A DNA stretch of 64,000 nt from Engraulis encrasicolus (Eukaryota; Chordata; Actinopteri; Clupeiformes; Engraulidae). Both the position numbers and the translations under genes were made by a program. Location: contig NC_085880.1 of assembly GCF_034702125.1 (NCBI RefSeq), forward strand, positions 13,264,000 to 13,327,999, given 5' to 3'. The notes below the pieces were generated by a model. That model was given only the letters and a program-made list of their open reading frames with translations, did no database searches and was not told the DNA's origin. This document shows positions 24,481 to 35,682 of the stretch, piece by piece (within the stretch, counting starts at the first letter, position 1; each line of letters begins with the position of its first letter).

Positions 24481-27400
24481 CTGTTTGGGTAATGAGAGAC
24501 AATGAAAGACATCATTCATTATAATCATGTATGATTATTACACTTAATAGATGCTTTTATGACTTTAATTGAATCGGCCCTGTCTTTTGCTATTGTAGTA
24601 TGGTTTGGTAACCTGAAACTTGCTGAACGCAACAAGCTGGGTCGACTCGTCACAGTGGCTGGGAGGGTCATAGGGGAGGAGCAGACTCAAAGTCCTTTCA
24701 CTCGGGTCGCAATTTGGGTCGCAATTTATTATTAGCCAGACTAGGTGAGTCGAGGCAGCGAGATGATTGGATAAATGACAGCACAGCTCAGCAAGCAATT
24801 GGCTCTTGTTGCCTACCAGGTGGGATATGTGCAAGCATGCGCCATATTAGCGTAACAAACTGTCCCCATTCATTCCTATGGACACTTTCTGAAGTGTTCC
24901 GTCTCCTTATATACAGACAGTATCTGGCAGACTCCTCTCAGCGAACTGTTTTATCACCACGTCCAAAGGAAAGCGGATGCAATTTTAGACTGTGTGGATC
25001 ACCCTCTGTATGGGGAGTTTGAACTTCTGCCAGGCAAAAGGTTTAGAGTTCCAAACCATTGGACTAAACGTTACAAATGCTTCTTTAATTGCACAGCTAT
25101 AAATATGTTGAACTTGCACTATTAATGCTTCCTCCTGCACTTTACATCCTTGCATTTTTTGCACATTGGACTGGTATTTTAATCTCCATGTCTTGACCTG
25201 CCATTTTATCGCATTCTTTTATCCTCTTATTCAATATTTGTTTTTATTTTTTTAAATTCTGTGTATTGGTCCCAGTCTTATGTCCTTGTTAGACCGGGAC
25301 CAGCCAGGAAATAATCGAAAAGTTTTCCTGTCAAGGTTTTCTCAATTGATTCTGGTACTTTGGACCCACTTTGGAGAAACGCTCATAATAATATGACATG
25401 ATCTGTTAACCACAGAAGCTCATTTCTCTCACCAAAAAGAATTGAATTAGGCCAAAAAAGCAGATCCTTTGACCATTTTCTCCCACAGAGGACCACTTTT
25501 AACTGGTTTAATTCATATCTATCCAACCACCAACAATATGTCACTCTCAAAGACTCCCTCTCCACCACAGTTACCATCAGCCACGGCGTTCCGCAAGGTT
25601 CGGTGCTTGGCCCCCTTCTCTTCACCATCTACATGCTCTCCCTTGGTCGTATCATCCGCTCCCATGGTCTCAGTTTCCACTGCTACGCCGACGACACACA
25701 GATATACATCAGCACCAAACCCTCTCCTCTGTCCCCCCCCACCCCCTCTATCTCCTCCCCAGGGCCGGTTTTTAGCATAGGCCGGCTAGGCGGTCGCCTA
25801 GAGCGCCATGTGAAGAAGGGGCGCCGAAATGGCGCTCTCCTATGCGTAATTTTGCGATATGAAGTTTTTTTTATGAAGTCGCAATCAACAAAGAGTGGCG
25901 AAAGCGCTCCTCACGGCAAAGCGCCCCTCAGCCAATAGTAATATTGCTTCCAACTGTCTCTGGGAAGTCTGTGAACCAATAAACAGACAGTTCTGAGAAA
26001 GGGGGCGGGACGAGTGACAGCCTGCGCTCTATTTTGAATTTGGAGACTCACTCGAGAGACAGAGAGGGCAAGCGCAAACAATAGTGCTGCTCTGCTGGAT
26101 GGAGATTATTATGTTCTCATTAAACCACTCATTGCATGATGCAGGAGTTTCAGAGGGTGTTTTGGAACTATGTGATTTAATCAGCAACCGTTTGTGATTA
26201 TGGAAAGCCTAATAGTTATGAGGTTACTATTTGGAATTAGAGAGAAAAAGAGCTTTGTTTTTGATCAGAGAAATCGCTAGTTAGCATGCTAACATTAGCC
26301 AAGTATGCCAAGCAATGAAATCCAGTAAAGTAGCTGTTAGTAGCCTACTCACTACTCACTAACACCCACCTGATATCATAATAGGCCTACTTGCTTAGGT
26401 TGACAAGCAATGTAAAGTAAGACTGGTGCAATGTTTAAAACAATTTTAGCTGCCATATCTCCTTCCATCCACATGAATTACCAGCTTGTTGTAAGCTTAA
26501 AAAAACATTAATTTCCAGACCAGAATGACATAGCCTACATTAATCATGTAACAGAACCATGCACAGCAGACAAGTGAGGCTATTTACTATATTTTGTATA
26601 TTATGAAATTCAATAGCGTGACAGCTCTTCTCCCTTTCTCTCACCCTGTCCCTCCAGTTCAAACACATAGATAGCCCCCTTCTCATTCTCCTACTCACAA
26701 ATGCACCACTATTTCCAGTCCAGAAATGAAATTGGTTTGGAAGACAGCACAAATGTGTAGCTTATTAAAATTGTTATGCTGCCATGCTTTGTGATGCTGT
26801 AGGTAGTGTAGATCAATGCAGACCTCCTTGGTAGGCTTATTGTCTACACATGCATTTTACATGCAAATGTAGGCCTACTGTATCACTCTCCTGGCATTTC
26901 AATTTCACGTTACAATTCAAACACATTGATAACCTCCATCTCATCTGGGGTTGGGGGCCCCACCACCATCACATCCAACATACCACACAGTGAAGCTACT
27001 TTCATGCGACTCAATCTGATGTGTTGGTCGCCTGTCAAAAAGAACCACAAATCCATTTGATGAAAAACGGTTATTGTTCTTGATGCTATTTAGTTAAGCT
27101 TACTACGGATATTACTCTTGTGATCTGTAAGGTATAAGAAAGGGGAGGGGGGGGGGGGTTTGGGCAGAACTCAAACTCGCCTAGGGCACCAAATAAGCCA
27201 GAACCGGCCCTGCTCCCCCCACCCCTCTCGTCCACTGCCTGCAGGACATCAAAACCTGGATGACACACAATCTCCTCAAACTGAACAGCAATAAAACTGA
27301 GCTCATGGTGGTGGCACCAGCAATGCTGCAAAGGAAGGTTGGAGATCTCCACCTGGACATCGATGGATGCACCATCACCCCATCCCCCGAAGTACGTAAC

Positions 27401-28134
27401 CTGGGTGTCGTCTTGGATTCATCACTTTCACTTCACTCCCACATCAAAAAAGTCACCAAATCGGCATTCTATCATCTCCGAAACATCTCCAGACTCAGGC
27501 CTTCACTCTCTAAGACAGTTACGGAGACGCTCACTCACTCCTTCATCTCCTCCCGTCTGGACTATTGCAATGCCATCCTGCTTGGTCTACCCAACAAGGC
27601 CCTAGACAGACTGCAATATGTCCAGAACTCTGCTGCCAGGATCATAACAGGCACTAGACCCTGGCAGCACATCACCCCCATACTCAAGCAGCTTCACTGG
27701 CTCCCCATCAAGTCACGCATTACCTACAAAGTCCTCCTCCTAACCTACAAGTCCCTCCATGGTCTGGCACCCCACTACCTCACTGACCTCCTTCACCCCT
27801 ATGACCCCTCAAGATCCCTGCGGTCCTCTTCCAAGGGCCAGCTGATCGTCCCTCGTGCCAGGCTCAAGGCCACCAGTGACAGAGCCTTCCATGTTGCTGC
27901 TCCCATTCTTTGGAACAATCTGCCCGACCACATCCAGAATGCCCCTTCACTGGCCATGTTTAAGCAACACCTTAAGACACATCTCTTCCTGGAGGCTTAT
28001 GGCTGCTAGTTCCACAAGCACTTTCACGCATTCACACACATGCTCACACACTGACGCGCACACACACTCACACTTTTCAACACAACACTCTGTGAAGCGT
28101 CCTTGGGTGTTTTGAAAGGCGCTATATAAAACGA

Positions 28135-28171
<37 letters not shown>

Positions 28172-31100
28172 ATAGCAAGCTTATGGAATTTTTGGCGGCC
28201 ATCTTGGATTCCGGACCAATTTTACGGCGGCGCAAAAGCTTATTTCGATTAATATGGTCCAAAGTACCAGAATCAATTGAAAAAACCTTGACAGGAAAAC
28301 TTTTTGATTATTTCCTGGCTCATCCCAGTCTATGTGCTGTGTTGACCTGTGGTCTCTGTCTTTATGTTGTTTTTACTAGCCTATTTGTTGTCTGTCCTGA
28401 ATGTTTTTAATTACCTACCACAAACCTAATTCCCCTTAAGGACAAAATAAACTTGAACTTGAACAGGAAGTAGGCCACCACCACCACACCTGTTTCTTTA
28501 TTAATTTATTATGAATGGTAAAACAAACATCTTCTATTAGACTAAGATGCTTCAAGCCCGTGCATTTCCTGATGTCAGGTGAATGCCCTTTTAGAAGACC
28601 TTCGGCAGAGATTCTCTAAGCTATGAGAAAGGCATCTCTCATTGGCTCCCATTATAGCCCCGTTGGCGAACGCAGCCAAGTAAAAGATGAATGGGAGCCT
28701 ATTGGGCTAAATGGCTCAGCAGGGATTTGTGACGGTTCTGTTCTCTGGTTTGTAAAGATGTGTGCACATTCTGTACCTTATCATGGAAGTTGTATTAGAC
28801 GTGAAGTTAAAGGTTCCTGACATGGCTTTGTTCTCCCAAAGACGTGTTAGTTTTGTCCTGCAACACGCTAGCATTTGATGTGAATCAGGTTAGCTAATAC
28901 CTGCTGGCTGAGGAATCTGCGATTATTCACGACCAGAGCTGACGAGAGACGTACTCTGACTGATCCTAGCAGAGACATCTACGGTCACACACCTCAAAAC
29001 CCCCCACCACCGTCCAACATGTTAATTGAAGGTGCCCAAATTCTTACCTTACCTTTACCCCATGTACACATGTCGCTTTTCCACCACCTTAAATGCAATA
29101 AATAACAGGTGTCTGCAACAATTCTAACATAACTTTAAACACGTCGACATCTGAAGTCAGACTCAAAACTACAAAACAAATGGCGTAGTGCCGTAAAGTC
29201 GATTGTCACGTGTTATGTCATTGCTATAGTTGAAATAAGGGTCATTTTCACGAATCTAACACTTGACAAGATGCAAACGTGTCGGCAAATGCTTTCACTT
29301 ACTCATATCTATCGAACGCGACTTCATTGTTTCCAGGGAAAAAATCACACGGGCAGATAGTTCTATGAGAAGCGTACAGCCCCATTGGCACCCATTCATT
29401 ATTTACTTGGCTGCGATAACATAGCTGCAGTGCCACTCCTGGCCACCAGCTAGTGGTCGTTCTTGTACAATATTCCATTTTCTTTGCCTTCGGTTAGGAG
29501 ACCTTTGGAGTCTTACGGTTGATAATGAATGGAGTTCCCTTGGCACTGTAGATGGCAGTAGTGCACATCCCATGCAAGCCGTCACCAAATGCCACAGAAA
29601 GACACGAGGAAGGAGGGGACAACGCCCCTTTAGGAGATCAAACTTGAGAACACTCCTATGCATTGGGTGGGCGGAGTTTGGATTATCTTACTCTAATAGA
29701 AGATGTTCGGATAAAACGAGAGACAAGAAAATGAAAATAACAACATTATCACATCAGTGGCAGAACAATTGCTCACAGGGTCACAGGACATAAGGTCCCA
29801 CATATCACGGCCTCCCAAGCTCATAATAGGGCCCCCACTACCAATACAGGAGGGCACTGGGCCCAGGGGCAAACGCTGGGTAAGGTAGGTGGGTAACACT
29901 TTACTGTATTTTAGTGTTACATCTATTAGCACTGATACATACAAGGTTAATGCCTGCATAAGTAACTGGAGAAGCCGTGGCCTAACGGTTAGGGAGTTTT
30001 TCTTTCAATCTGGGGGTTTTAGGTTCGAATCCCACCTGACCTCTCCCTACACCTGCATCCATGGCTGAAGTGCCCTTGAGCAAGGCACCTAACCCCACAT
30101 TGCTCCAGGGACTGTAACCAATACCCTGAAAAATAGTAAATGTAAGTCGCTCTGAATAAAAGCGTCAGCTAAATGTAATGTAATGTAATGTAACTTGTAA
30201 GGCATGTACTGAGCAAAAGCTGAGGCCTACTAGGTCCTTACTAAGGTTAAATTGGTAATAAATCCCTTTGCATGAACAAGACATTTGCAAATACATGACT
30301 AATGTTTGATTTAGCTTAGTACATGCCTACAAGTTACTTAAACAGGCACATTGTATTAAGTGCTAATAGATGTAACAGTAAAATAAAGTGTTACCGGTAG
30401 GGTAACGATTTTCGAACTTACCCATGAGTGTTAGTGCTCTCCTCTCCTGAAAGAGCAGTTTGTTGTTCTGCATGCCGGACCCCGTGTTACTCCCACATCT
30501 GCTTGCACTGCCACTGGCGTTGACGCTCCCGCTGGCATTGGCACTCCCGCTCCTGGTAGCTACTGGCGTGCCTGCGGCGCGGTTGAGGCCCATGGCCTGC
30601 CTCTGCCGGCTGTTCCTGCGCAGGTGGCAGATGATGAGCACGTAGAGCACCAGGATGCACACCAGCGGCACTAGGAAGCACAGGATGGCCTTCAGCAGCA
30701 CCGCCGTCCTGTACAGCGGGAACGGAGGAGCCTCGGTCAGCTCACACATGGTGGAGGCCTGCATGGAAGCAGCGGCGCAACTTCGGGTTAAAATCAGAAC
30801 AGATACTGTACATGTAATGTGAAAGCATGAAAGTAAAAGCCCAAGTGGGAAACTCCAACTCCCATTGTCATTGTGACACAGCACTCCACAGCACACAAGT
30901 GTTCACTGCACACAAAAAAATTGCATTTATCCCTCACCTGTACAAGGGGGCCGCCGCCAATGGCGCCCAAAAGGGAGCGGTGGGACGGTACCATGCTCAG
31001 GGTACCTCAGTCATGAAGGAGGATGGGGGAGAGCACTGGTTAATTACTCCCCCCACCAACATGGCGGGTCAGGAGTCGAACCGACAACCTTTGGGCCACA

Positions 31101-31612
31101 AGTCTGATGCCCTAGCTGCTTAAGAATTTTAACAGCTATTTTATGAATGATATTATTGGGGGAGTTATTACGTATTTATTGGCTGGCTATGATTCCATGT
31201 CTAGAAGAGTTTGCCGGGCTCTTGTGTGGTGTACTCCCAGATGCGAGCATAACAAGGGTGCATAATTCCAAATTAATTGAAAATCATGATTTAGTCATGC
31301 TATTGAAATTGTGAAATCAATCAGGCTTAATCGTGGCAACAGTGACCGGCCTTCAAGCGTCCTTGAGACCTGAACATGCTGAAAGACTGGTAAGTAAGTC
31401 TGGTCAAAAATCTGTAGGTCCGCCTAAGTTTCATGTTATTGCCTTCTACATAATCATTACAATTCAGTTTTATTTTGTTCATCCCTTATATAATTCATTC
31501 TTGGTTATATTGAATTTCATGACTTAAAATAAAAATCTGCAAAAAAAATAATTGTGATTTCAATTTTGATCCAAATAACAGCCCTAGTGCATAATACACA
31601 ACACATAATATC

Positions 31613-31693
<81 letters not shown>

Positions 31694-34600
31694 GCGAGGG
31701 TGGAGGAGGTGTTCATAACCCCTTCCTTGTACTCTTACATGGAAGAATTTGTGAGACTCCTGCGCGGTGTAGTCCATGATGCAGGCTCGGTCGTGGTTGT
31801 AGACCAGGGCAAAGGGCACGGCGGAGGCCAGGGAGAGCAGCCACACCAGGGCCATCAGGCAGGGCAGGTGGGCCTTCCGGTGCAGGCTGGACACGGACCA
31901 CATGGTGTGGCAGATGGCCAGGTAGCGCTCCACCGTGAAGCCCAGGATGATCCAGCTGGTGGTGGCACAGTACACCTGTGAAGGGCCGGCACAACGCGAC
32001 TGTAACGTTTTTTTTATGTACAGGGTATTGGTTTCGGTTACATGACGCTATTCAAACATTGATGTCTATTGTCTAAATACCGGCACGTTTCCCACCGAAA
32101 TCTGCCATTTCTGTGGTTTGTGCTACGTTGCTCAGGTTTTTTCAGTTTAGGGAGAGTGCATGCAGTTACCCTAACCCTAACCCTGACCCTGACCCTAACC
32201 GGGCGAATACACCGGCCGCGACGAGATTCAAGCGACAGAGAATCGCTTTGGTGCAGCAAGAGCAATACGAGCGATTTAAGCGACTAGCATCCAATGTGAC
32301 TTACAGTTATTTAGGTGCAGGTTATTGGTTCAGTGGCAGTACACCTGTGACCTGTGTGTAGAGTACGTGTTGACATTACATTACACTTGGCAATGTGTTA
32401 TTTAGGCACAGGGTATACTCATGAACGGCGTGACGTTTTCCATGTGCGTTACGCCCATTTGTGGGGGAAAACAACCCATGCAAGTCAATTGGTGATGTTG
32501 GGGTTTAATAAACGAAAGATACGGACCTGTAGACTAGCGTTGTTCATGCGCAACATGCCGAAAACGTGTTGTGTTGCGGGCTGTTCAAATAATATAGCCA
32601 AACAGCCGTGGCTGAAGCATGGAATGTGTTCATTTAGGCTAGCCGATATAGCATGTAAGTCAATAAGACATTCGATTTGTTTTCACCCATAAAGGGGCGT
32701 AACGCAAATTTAAGAGCAAAGTACCCGGATGGCCTTCATGAGTATTGAGTGTGGAGAGTATGATCAAAGAGAGTAGATTAGAGTAAGATCCGCGCATGTC
32801 CTGGATCCGTGTGATATTGTGTGAACGCCCCTTTAGGAGACCTGCGGTAAGGAAACCTTTGGAGGCTTTAGGTTGAGAATAAATGGAGTTCTCTTGGCAC
32901 AGTAGATGGTGGCAGCGCACAGCTTATGCAAGCCGTCACCAAATGCCACAGAAAGAGAAGAAGGAGGGGACGCCCCCTCAGGACACCAAACGTGAGCACA
33001 CTCCTTTGCATTGGGTGGGCGGAGTTTGAATCCTCCTTCTCTAATCTACTCTCTTTGGTATGATCCTTCCTCACCTGTAGCATCATGAATTATGCCTTGC
33101 AGAGTGCACCTGTGTGGAGAGTTTGAGTGTGGAGGAGAGAGAGTTTGATTCTAGTCCACCTGTCGCACCACCATGAAGTAGCCTATACCTTGCAGAGCAC
33201 ACCTGTAAAGAGTATTATTACTATTCAGAGTGTGGAGAGTATGATTCTGCCCACCTGTCGCATCATGAAGTAGACCTTGCAGAGCGTGCCGCCCAGCCTC
33301 CAGGGGTAGATCTCCCAGTAGTAGCGGTAGAGCGTGACAGGGATGGTGAGCAGCTGCAGGATGTCCGCCATGACCAGGTTGAGCAGGTAGAGCTGCACGG
33401 CGCTGGCCTTCATGCGGGCGTCCAAGTATAACAACAACAACAAAAATACACACACATCTGTCTCAAAAACGGGTGCAGGACTAGCAAGGTCTGATGAAGG
33501 GCATACTGCCCGAAGCGTCACAATGTTAAATGAAGAGAAACGGAAGCTTGGTGTCACCAGAGCCATGGAAGTCAAGGTTAGGCTAATCCCATTGACCTCC
33601 ATGTTCCATTTTCAAGCAAAGATGGCGGCTTATGGAGCCTTTGACACACAAATCGTCATTGATTTTCCAAAATACTTCCAGGAAGTGAACAATCTAGTGG
33701 CACATAATAATCAAAACGCTACTCAAATGAGGTCTTATTATTTCTAGCTTCGAACTGGATATTAATATTTCGGGCAAAAAAATATTAAAAATCACAAAAA
33801 TTATAATAGTAGCAAACTCCATTCACACCCATTAATTTTGCACTTAGGTTGGATTAGGGTTAGCCAGTTGTGGCTAGTAGCTAGTTCCGTGAGTCAACCC
33901 CCCCTGGGTTTCGCCAAAGAAGGTGGATCTATCAAGAAGCAACACTCAATACAACGTCCATTGCAACATTCGCCCCCATGATTTTCGGCCGCGGCCGCCA
34001 TTCTGGAATGAATATCGGACAAATTACATTGGAATGCATTGGGAATGTGTACATGATTTCTACATAATACGGTAAAACTACATCGATATAACTATCGGAA
34101 ATTCTTTAGTTATGAATGCTTATACCATCACGTGTGTTTTTTCAGCACAATCAGTGCAGAACGCCTGTCCTCGGTCATGGATGTGGAATAACACCTCTTC
34201 TGGAATATTTGCTTATAAAAGTATCCACTAGAAAGCACAAACGGATGCGGTAACTACAGAAGGGGATACGACTTCCTTTCATTCCGTTTAATATTGAGTT
34301 GTTTAAAATACAAACGGACGGGCACCTGCGAAGGGACACATGGGACATGCTTTTATGCAGTCTGGAAGGCTACTACTGCGCGTTGTTTAAGCAAGGTTTG
34401 ACAGCGGGAAGAACAGCACAAGAAACATGGAGGAATATTAAGGTATGAAGACATGCAGGCAAATCAGAAAATAATTTAAACCGAACATTATAAATGCAGC
34501 ATGTGTCCTTGTCTTATCACTGCGCTAATTAGTCTCGAGACTTTCACAAGACAGACGTGTTTTCCTCTCGCCTTGGTCATTTTAATGTCCACTACTACTA

Positions 34601-35554
34601 AGTATTGTTAGCCTGGCCATGCCTTTGCGGCCACTAGGGGCGTCTAGATTTCTAGGCTTAAGTATTGTACTAATGACAGATCGCAAAACAAGTCAGTTGA
34701 GATGAACTTTGCTACTTTATTTACACGTGAAGGTTTTAAGTGACATTTCCAAACGCACGCCGATGTGCCGGTAGCTCGCTACCAATCCTCTTCGCAAGAT
34801 TAGCGCTGTCAGATTCTTGGTGTGCGTGAGACACAGGTGACACGTGACACAGGTGCTTCATGGGTAGTGTAGGCTCGCGAAATCGCATTGTATTGCTTTT
34901 GTAGCAAAGCCGGTCCGAGGAAAAAAACTAAAAAAAATGCGGTGCCTCATCATTCAGAAATCAGAATAGTAACGGACCCGCCAGAATGGCTAGTGAACCT
35001 TCGGTATCTACTAGCCAGCGCCGCTATTCACCCGCATTTGGCTAGCTGGCGGGTGTTAGTGTTAAGCCCTGCATAACAGAGTGGTGTACGTGACTACCTG
35101 TTCATTCCAGAATGGTGGATTTGACTCAAAAGTGACTCAAAACGCCCCCTATTGACTGTTTCCCATAAAAGACCTGAGTGTCGCTTCTTGTTAGAGATGT
35201 ATATTCTTTGGTATCGCTGACCTTCATTCGGGCGTCCACCAGCAGCGTGAGCACACTGACGCCGTTGAAGAGGACGCCGGCGAGGAAGAGCAGGCTATAG
35301 AACATCGTCATGGGAACTGCCACGTGGTAGGGCTCGCTCTGCTGCGCCCCCACAAACACCGCCGGCTCCGAGCCCGCTGAGTAGTTGCAGTAGAACTGGA
35401 TGAAGGCCTCCGTGTCGTTCATCACCACCGCCAGGCTCAGGGGGGCGCTCTCGCTCATGTTCTCGATCGGGATCGGGTTCAGGATCGGGATTGGGATGGC
35501 GCTCGCGTCCAGGATCAGGCTTGGGGTGAAGTTGAGTTCTTTGGAACAGCACAT
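23600..35554 (-). CDS. class A (rhodopsin-like) GPCR of unassigned subtype, 5 exons, 646 aa predicted
   Basis: Exons 35554-35222, 33407-33255, 31975-31739, 30758-30422, 24480-23600 join in frame. Seven helices are visible: TM1 ~82-106 (FNG), TM2 ~115-135 (MAD), TM3 from Cys154 with ERY at 178-180, TM4 ~199-221 (W207), TM5 ~258-285 (P272), TM6 ~349-375 (CNFP), TM7 ~388-412 with DPVIF in place of NPxxY. The extracellular N-terminus has NMS, NDT and NYS sequons. The third loop is Ser/Gly/Asn-rich. The tail (~210 residues after the cysteines) is built of heptads. A Gln/Trp/Tyr-rich first loop and ERYLAICH suggest a peptide-type receptor, but I do not recognise the orthologue. I know of no GPCR at the human ARHGAP19-ABCC2 interval. 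First ATG chosen; an upstream GTG-initiated extension is open. Confidence 0.85.
23640..24110. repeat. 21-bp coding minisatellite (GPCR C-tail)
   Basis: Plus-strand words such as CTCTCCCTGACCCGGTTCC and CTCCCTCCCCGGCCCGG recur with a 21-bp period over ~450 bp. Since 21 is divisible by three, the reading frame is maintained and the protein shows a seven-residue period. Confidence 0.85.
24570..25300 (+). mobile_element. LINE 3' fragment (reverse transcriptase C-terminus and 3' UTR)
   Basis: Plus-strand reads [18 protein letters not shown] near 24575, and later [19 protein letters not shown] ending in TAA near 25118. Both are typical of the C-terminal part of fish LINE ORF2. An unrelated insertion seems to separate them (~24700-24960). 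Frames are broken. Confidence 0.65.
25480..28170 (+). mobile_element. L2-type LINE, 5'-truncated, split by a hAT-like element
   Basis: The reverse transcriptase reads [13 protein letters not shown] and [10 protein letters not shown] (catalytic Asp pair) before the split. After it come [47 protein letters not shown] and [12 protein letters not shown], ending ...LFLEAYGC with a stop at 28007-28009. The 3' end has GGCGCTATATAAAA followed by (ATT)n, characteristic of L2/UnaL2-type tails. The downstream half is an open 249-codon frame, so the copy is fairly young. Confidence 0.88.
25760..27212. mobile_element. hAT-like non-autonomous element inserted in the LINE (1453 bp)
   Basis: CAGGGCCGGTTTTTAGC at the left is inverted at the right (reading CAGGGCCGGTTCTGGC). 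Flanks CTCCTCCC and CTCCCCCC form a 7/8 target duplication. LINE reading resumes after it. No transposase frame is seen; 26.0-27.1 kb is unremarkable unique-looking DNA. Confidence 0.8.
28138..28172. repeat. (ATT)n tail of the L2 LINE
   Basis: TATTATT repeats directly after the LINE 3' end. Confidence 0.9.
28180..28465 (+). mobile_element. second LINE 3' tail, partly inverted copy of 25296-25370
   Basis: CAGAATCAATTGAAAAAACC to CAGGAAAACTTTTTGATTA (28268-28314) is the reverse complement of 25310-25360. The tail reads AAGGACAAAATAAACTTGAAC, a LINE-like 3' end. Confidence 0.55.
28470..29490. other. GPCR intron 4, no gene seen
   Basis: No exon-like frame or clear repeat boundary found. Confidence 0.5.
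29500..29705. mobile_element. dispersed repeat (family with 32760-33060 and 55228-55400)
   Basis: Shares GTCACCAAATGCCACAGAAAG and GCATTGGGTGGGCGGAGTTT with 32930-33030. The third copy is more diverged. Probably a MITE: the 32.8-kb copy has AGAGAGTAGATTAGAG at one end and its inverse at the other. Confidence 0.65.
29970..30195 (+). mobile_element. tRNA-headed SINE
   Basis: AGCCGTGGCCTAACGGTTAG head, B-box GGTTCGAATCCC, body with CCTTGAGCAAGGCACCTAAC and CTCCAGGGACTGTAACCA. The tail AAGTCGCTCTGAATAAAAGC is followed by (TGTAA)n. This is the most complete copy in the window. Confidence 0.9.
30422..30758 (-). CDS. GPCR exon 4: ECL2 end, TM5, third cytoplasmic loop
   Basis: 337 bp, phase 0 in, one base over. 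It encodes [13 protein letters not shown] (ECL2 Cys246 can pair with Cys154), [20 protein letters not shown] (TM5), RRNSRQRQ, then a low-complexity [15 protein letters not shown] loop, ending ALTLM at the start of TM6. Acceptor TGCAG, donor GTAAGT. Confidence 0.9.
30930..31122 (-). mobile_element. second SINE family, minus strand
   Basis: CGGGTCAGGAGTCGAACCGA is the reverse of a B-box-like GGTTCGACTCC, and GTCTGATGCCCTAGCTGC lies toward the head. Body text GCTCAGGGTACCTCAGTCAT is loosely shared with ~57820-57845. Confidence 0.55.
31616..31692. repeat. (TG)n microsatellite in GPCR intron 3
   Basis: About 38 TG units, 47 bp from the exon 3 donor. Confidence 0.96.
31739..31975 (-). CDS. GPCR exon 3: TM3-TM4 and ECL2
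   Basis: 237 bp, phase 0 at both ends. It encodes [20 protein letters not shown] with the ERY motif, then [19 protein letters not shown] (TM4) and [18 protein letters not shown]. The donor is CAT|GTAAGAG and the acceptor CACAG. Confidence 0.92.
32167..32201. repeat. telomere-like (CCCTAA/CCCTGA)n, interstitial
   Basis: Six to seven tandem hexamers, CCCTAA with two CCCTGA variants, within GPCR intron 2. Confidence 0.85.
32290..32415. mobile_element. SINE-derived fragments
   Basis: GTGACTTACAGTTATTTAGG TGCAGGTTATTGGTT and GGCACAGGGTAT echo the body of the tRNA-headed SINE (compare ~40110-40150) in two truncated pieces. Confidence 0.4.
32760..33060. mobile_element. MITE with inverted AGAGAGTAGATTAGAG ends
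   Basis: The left AGAGAGTAGATTAGAG is matched by TCTAATCTACTCTCT at the right. The interior matches 29500-29705. It interrupts one of the duplicated GPCR exon 2 units: TATGATC occurs at both flanks. Confidence 0.7.
33065..33250 (-). repeat. two decayed duplicates of the GPCR exon 2 donor end
   Basis: The exon 2 end reads CCACCTGTCGCATCATGAAG on the plus strand at 33252. Copies are CCACCTGTCGCACCACCATG (~33159) and TCACCTGTAGCATCATGAAT (~33073), each followed by a CCTTGCAGAG phrase. The units also share GTGTGGAGAGT-TTGATTCT, so the period is ~90 bp. Confidence 0.8.
33255..33407 (-). CDS. GPCR exon 2: TM2 and ECL1
   Basis: 153 bp, phase 0 at both ends. It encodes [35 protein letters not shown] and [10 protein letters not shown]. 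The TM2 aspartate (MAD) and TM3 cysteine are present. The acceptor ATGAAG|GCC lies in a duplicated copy of the exon 1 end. Confidence 0.9.
33487..33520 (+). ncRNA. hammerhead-ribozyme-like remnant
   Basis: CTGATGA (33491-33497), a GGGCA-TACT-GCCC hairpin and GAAGC follow the order of the hammerhead core, with GAAG in place of GAAA. Likely a relic of a retroelement; not expected to be active. Confidence 0.3.
33760..35140. other. GPCR intron 1, no further gene seen
   Basis: Mostly unique-looking sequence. No exon-like frame or named repeat recognised. Confidence 0.5.
35222..35554 (-). CDS. GPCR exon 1: N-terminus and TM1
   Basis: The start ATG at 35554-35552 gives 111 residues: a Pro/Ile-rich patch ([11 protein letters not shown]), three plausible N-glycosylation sequons (NMS, NDT, NYS) and TM1 [19 protein letters not shown], ending VDARMK before GTCAGC. 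No cleavable signal peptide is obvious. Met33 (MSESAP) is an alternative start. Confidence 0.82.
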
Positions 35555-35644
35555 GTGGAGGGGGTTTTGCTTTTCACTGTTCACTGCAGCGCCTCTCAGT
35601 GTGTCTGAGGATGCTCTGGGTGTTGGATCACCAAGAGATCGACT

Positions 35645-35650
35645 GACAAA

Positions 35651-35682
<32 letters not shown>

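Noticed and set aside
27260..28009. 249-codon frame as a host gene
   Set aside because: Reverse transcriptase C-terminal half of an L2-type LINE, with the catalytic half and 3' tail in place.
29970..30050. genuine tRNA gene
   Set aside because: A- and B-box-like words belong to the SINE head; the arms do not fold into a good cloverleaf and the same head recurs in five SINE copies.
31960..32360. duplicate of the GPCR exon 3 acceptor at 32333 (CAGTACACCTGTGA)
   Set aside because: Match is short and overlaps SINE-derived text, so it may be coincidence; not counted among the exon-edge duplications.
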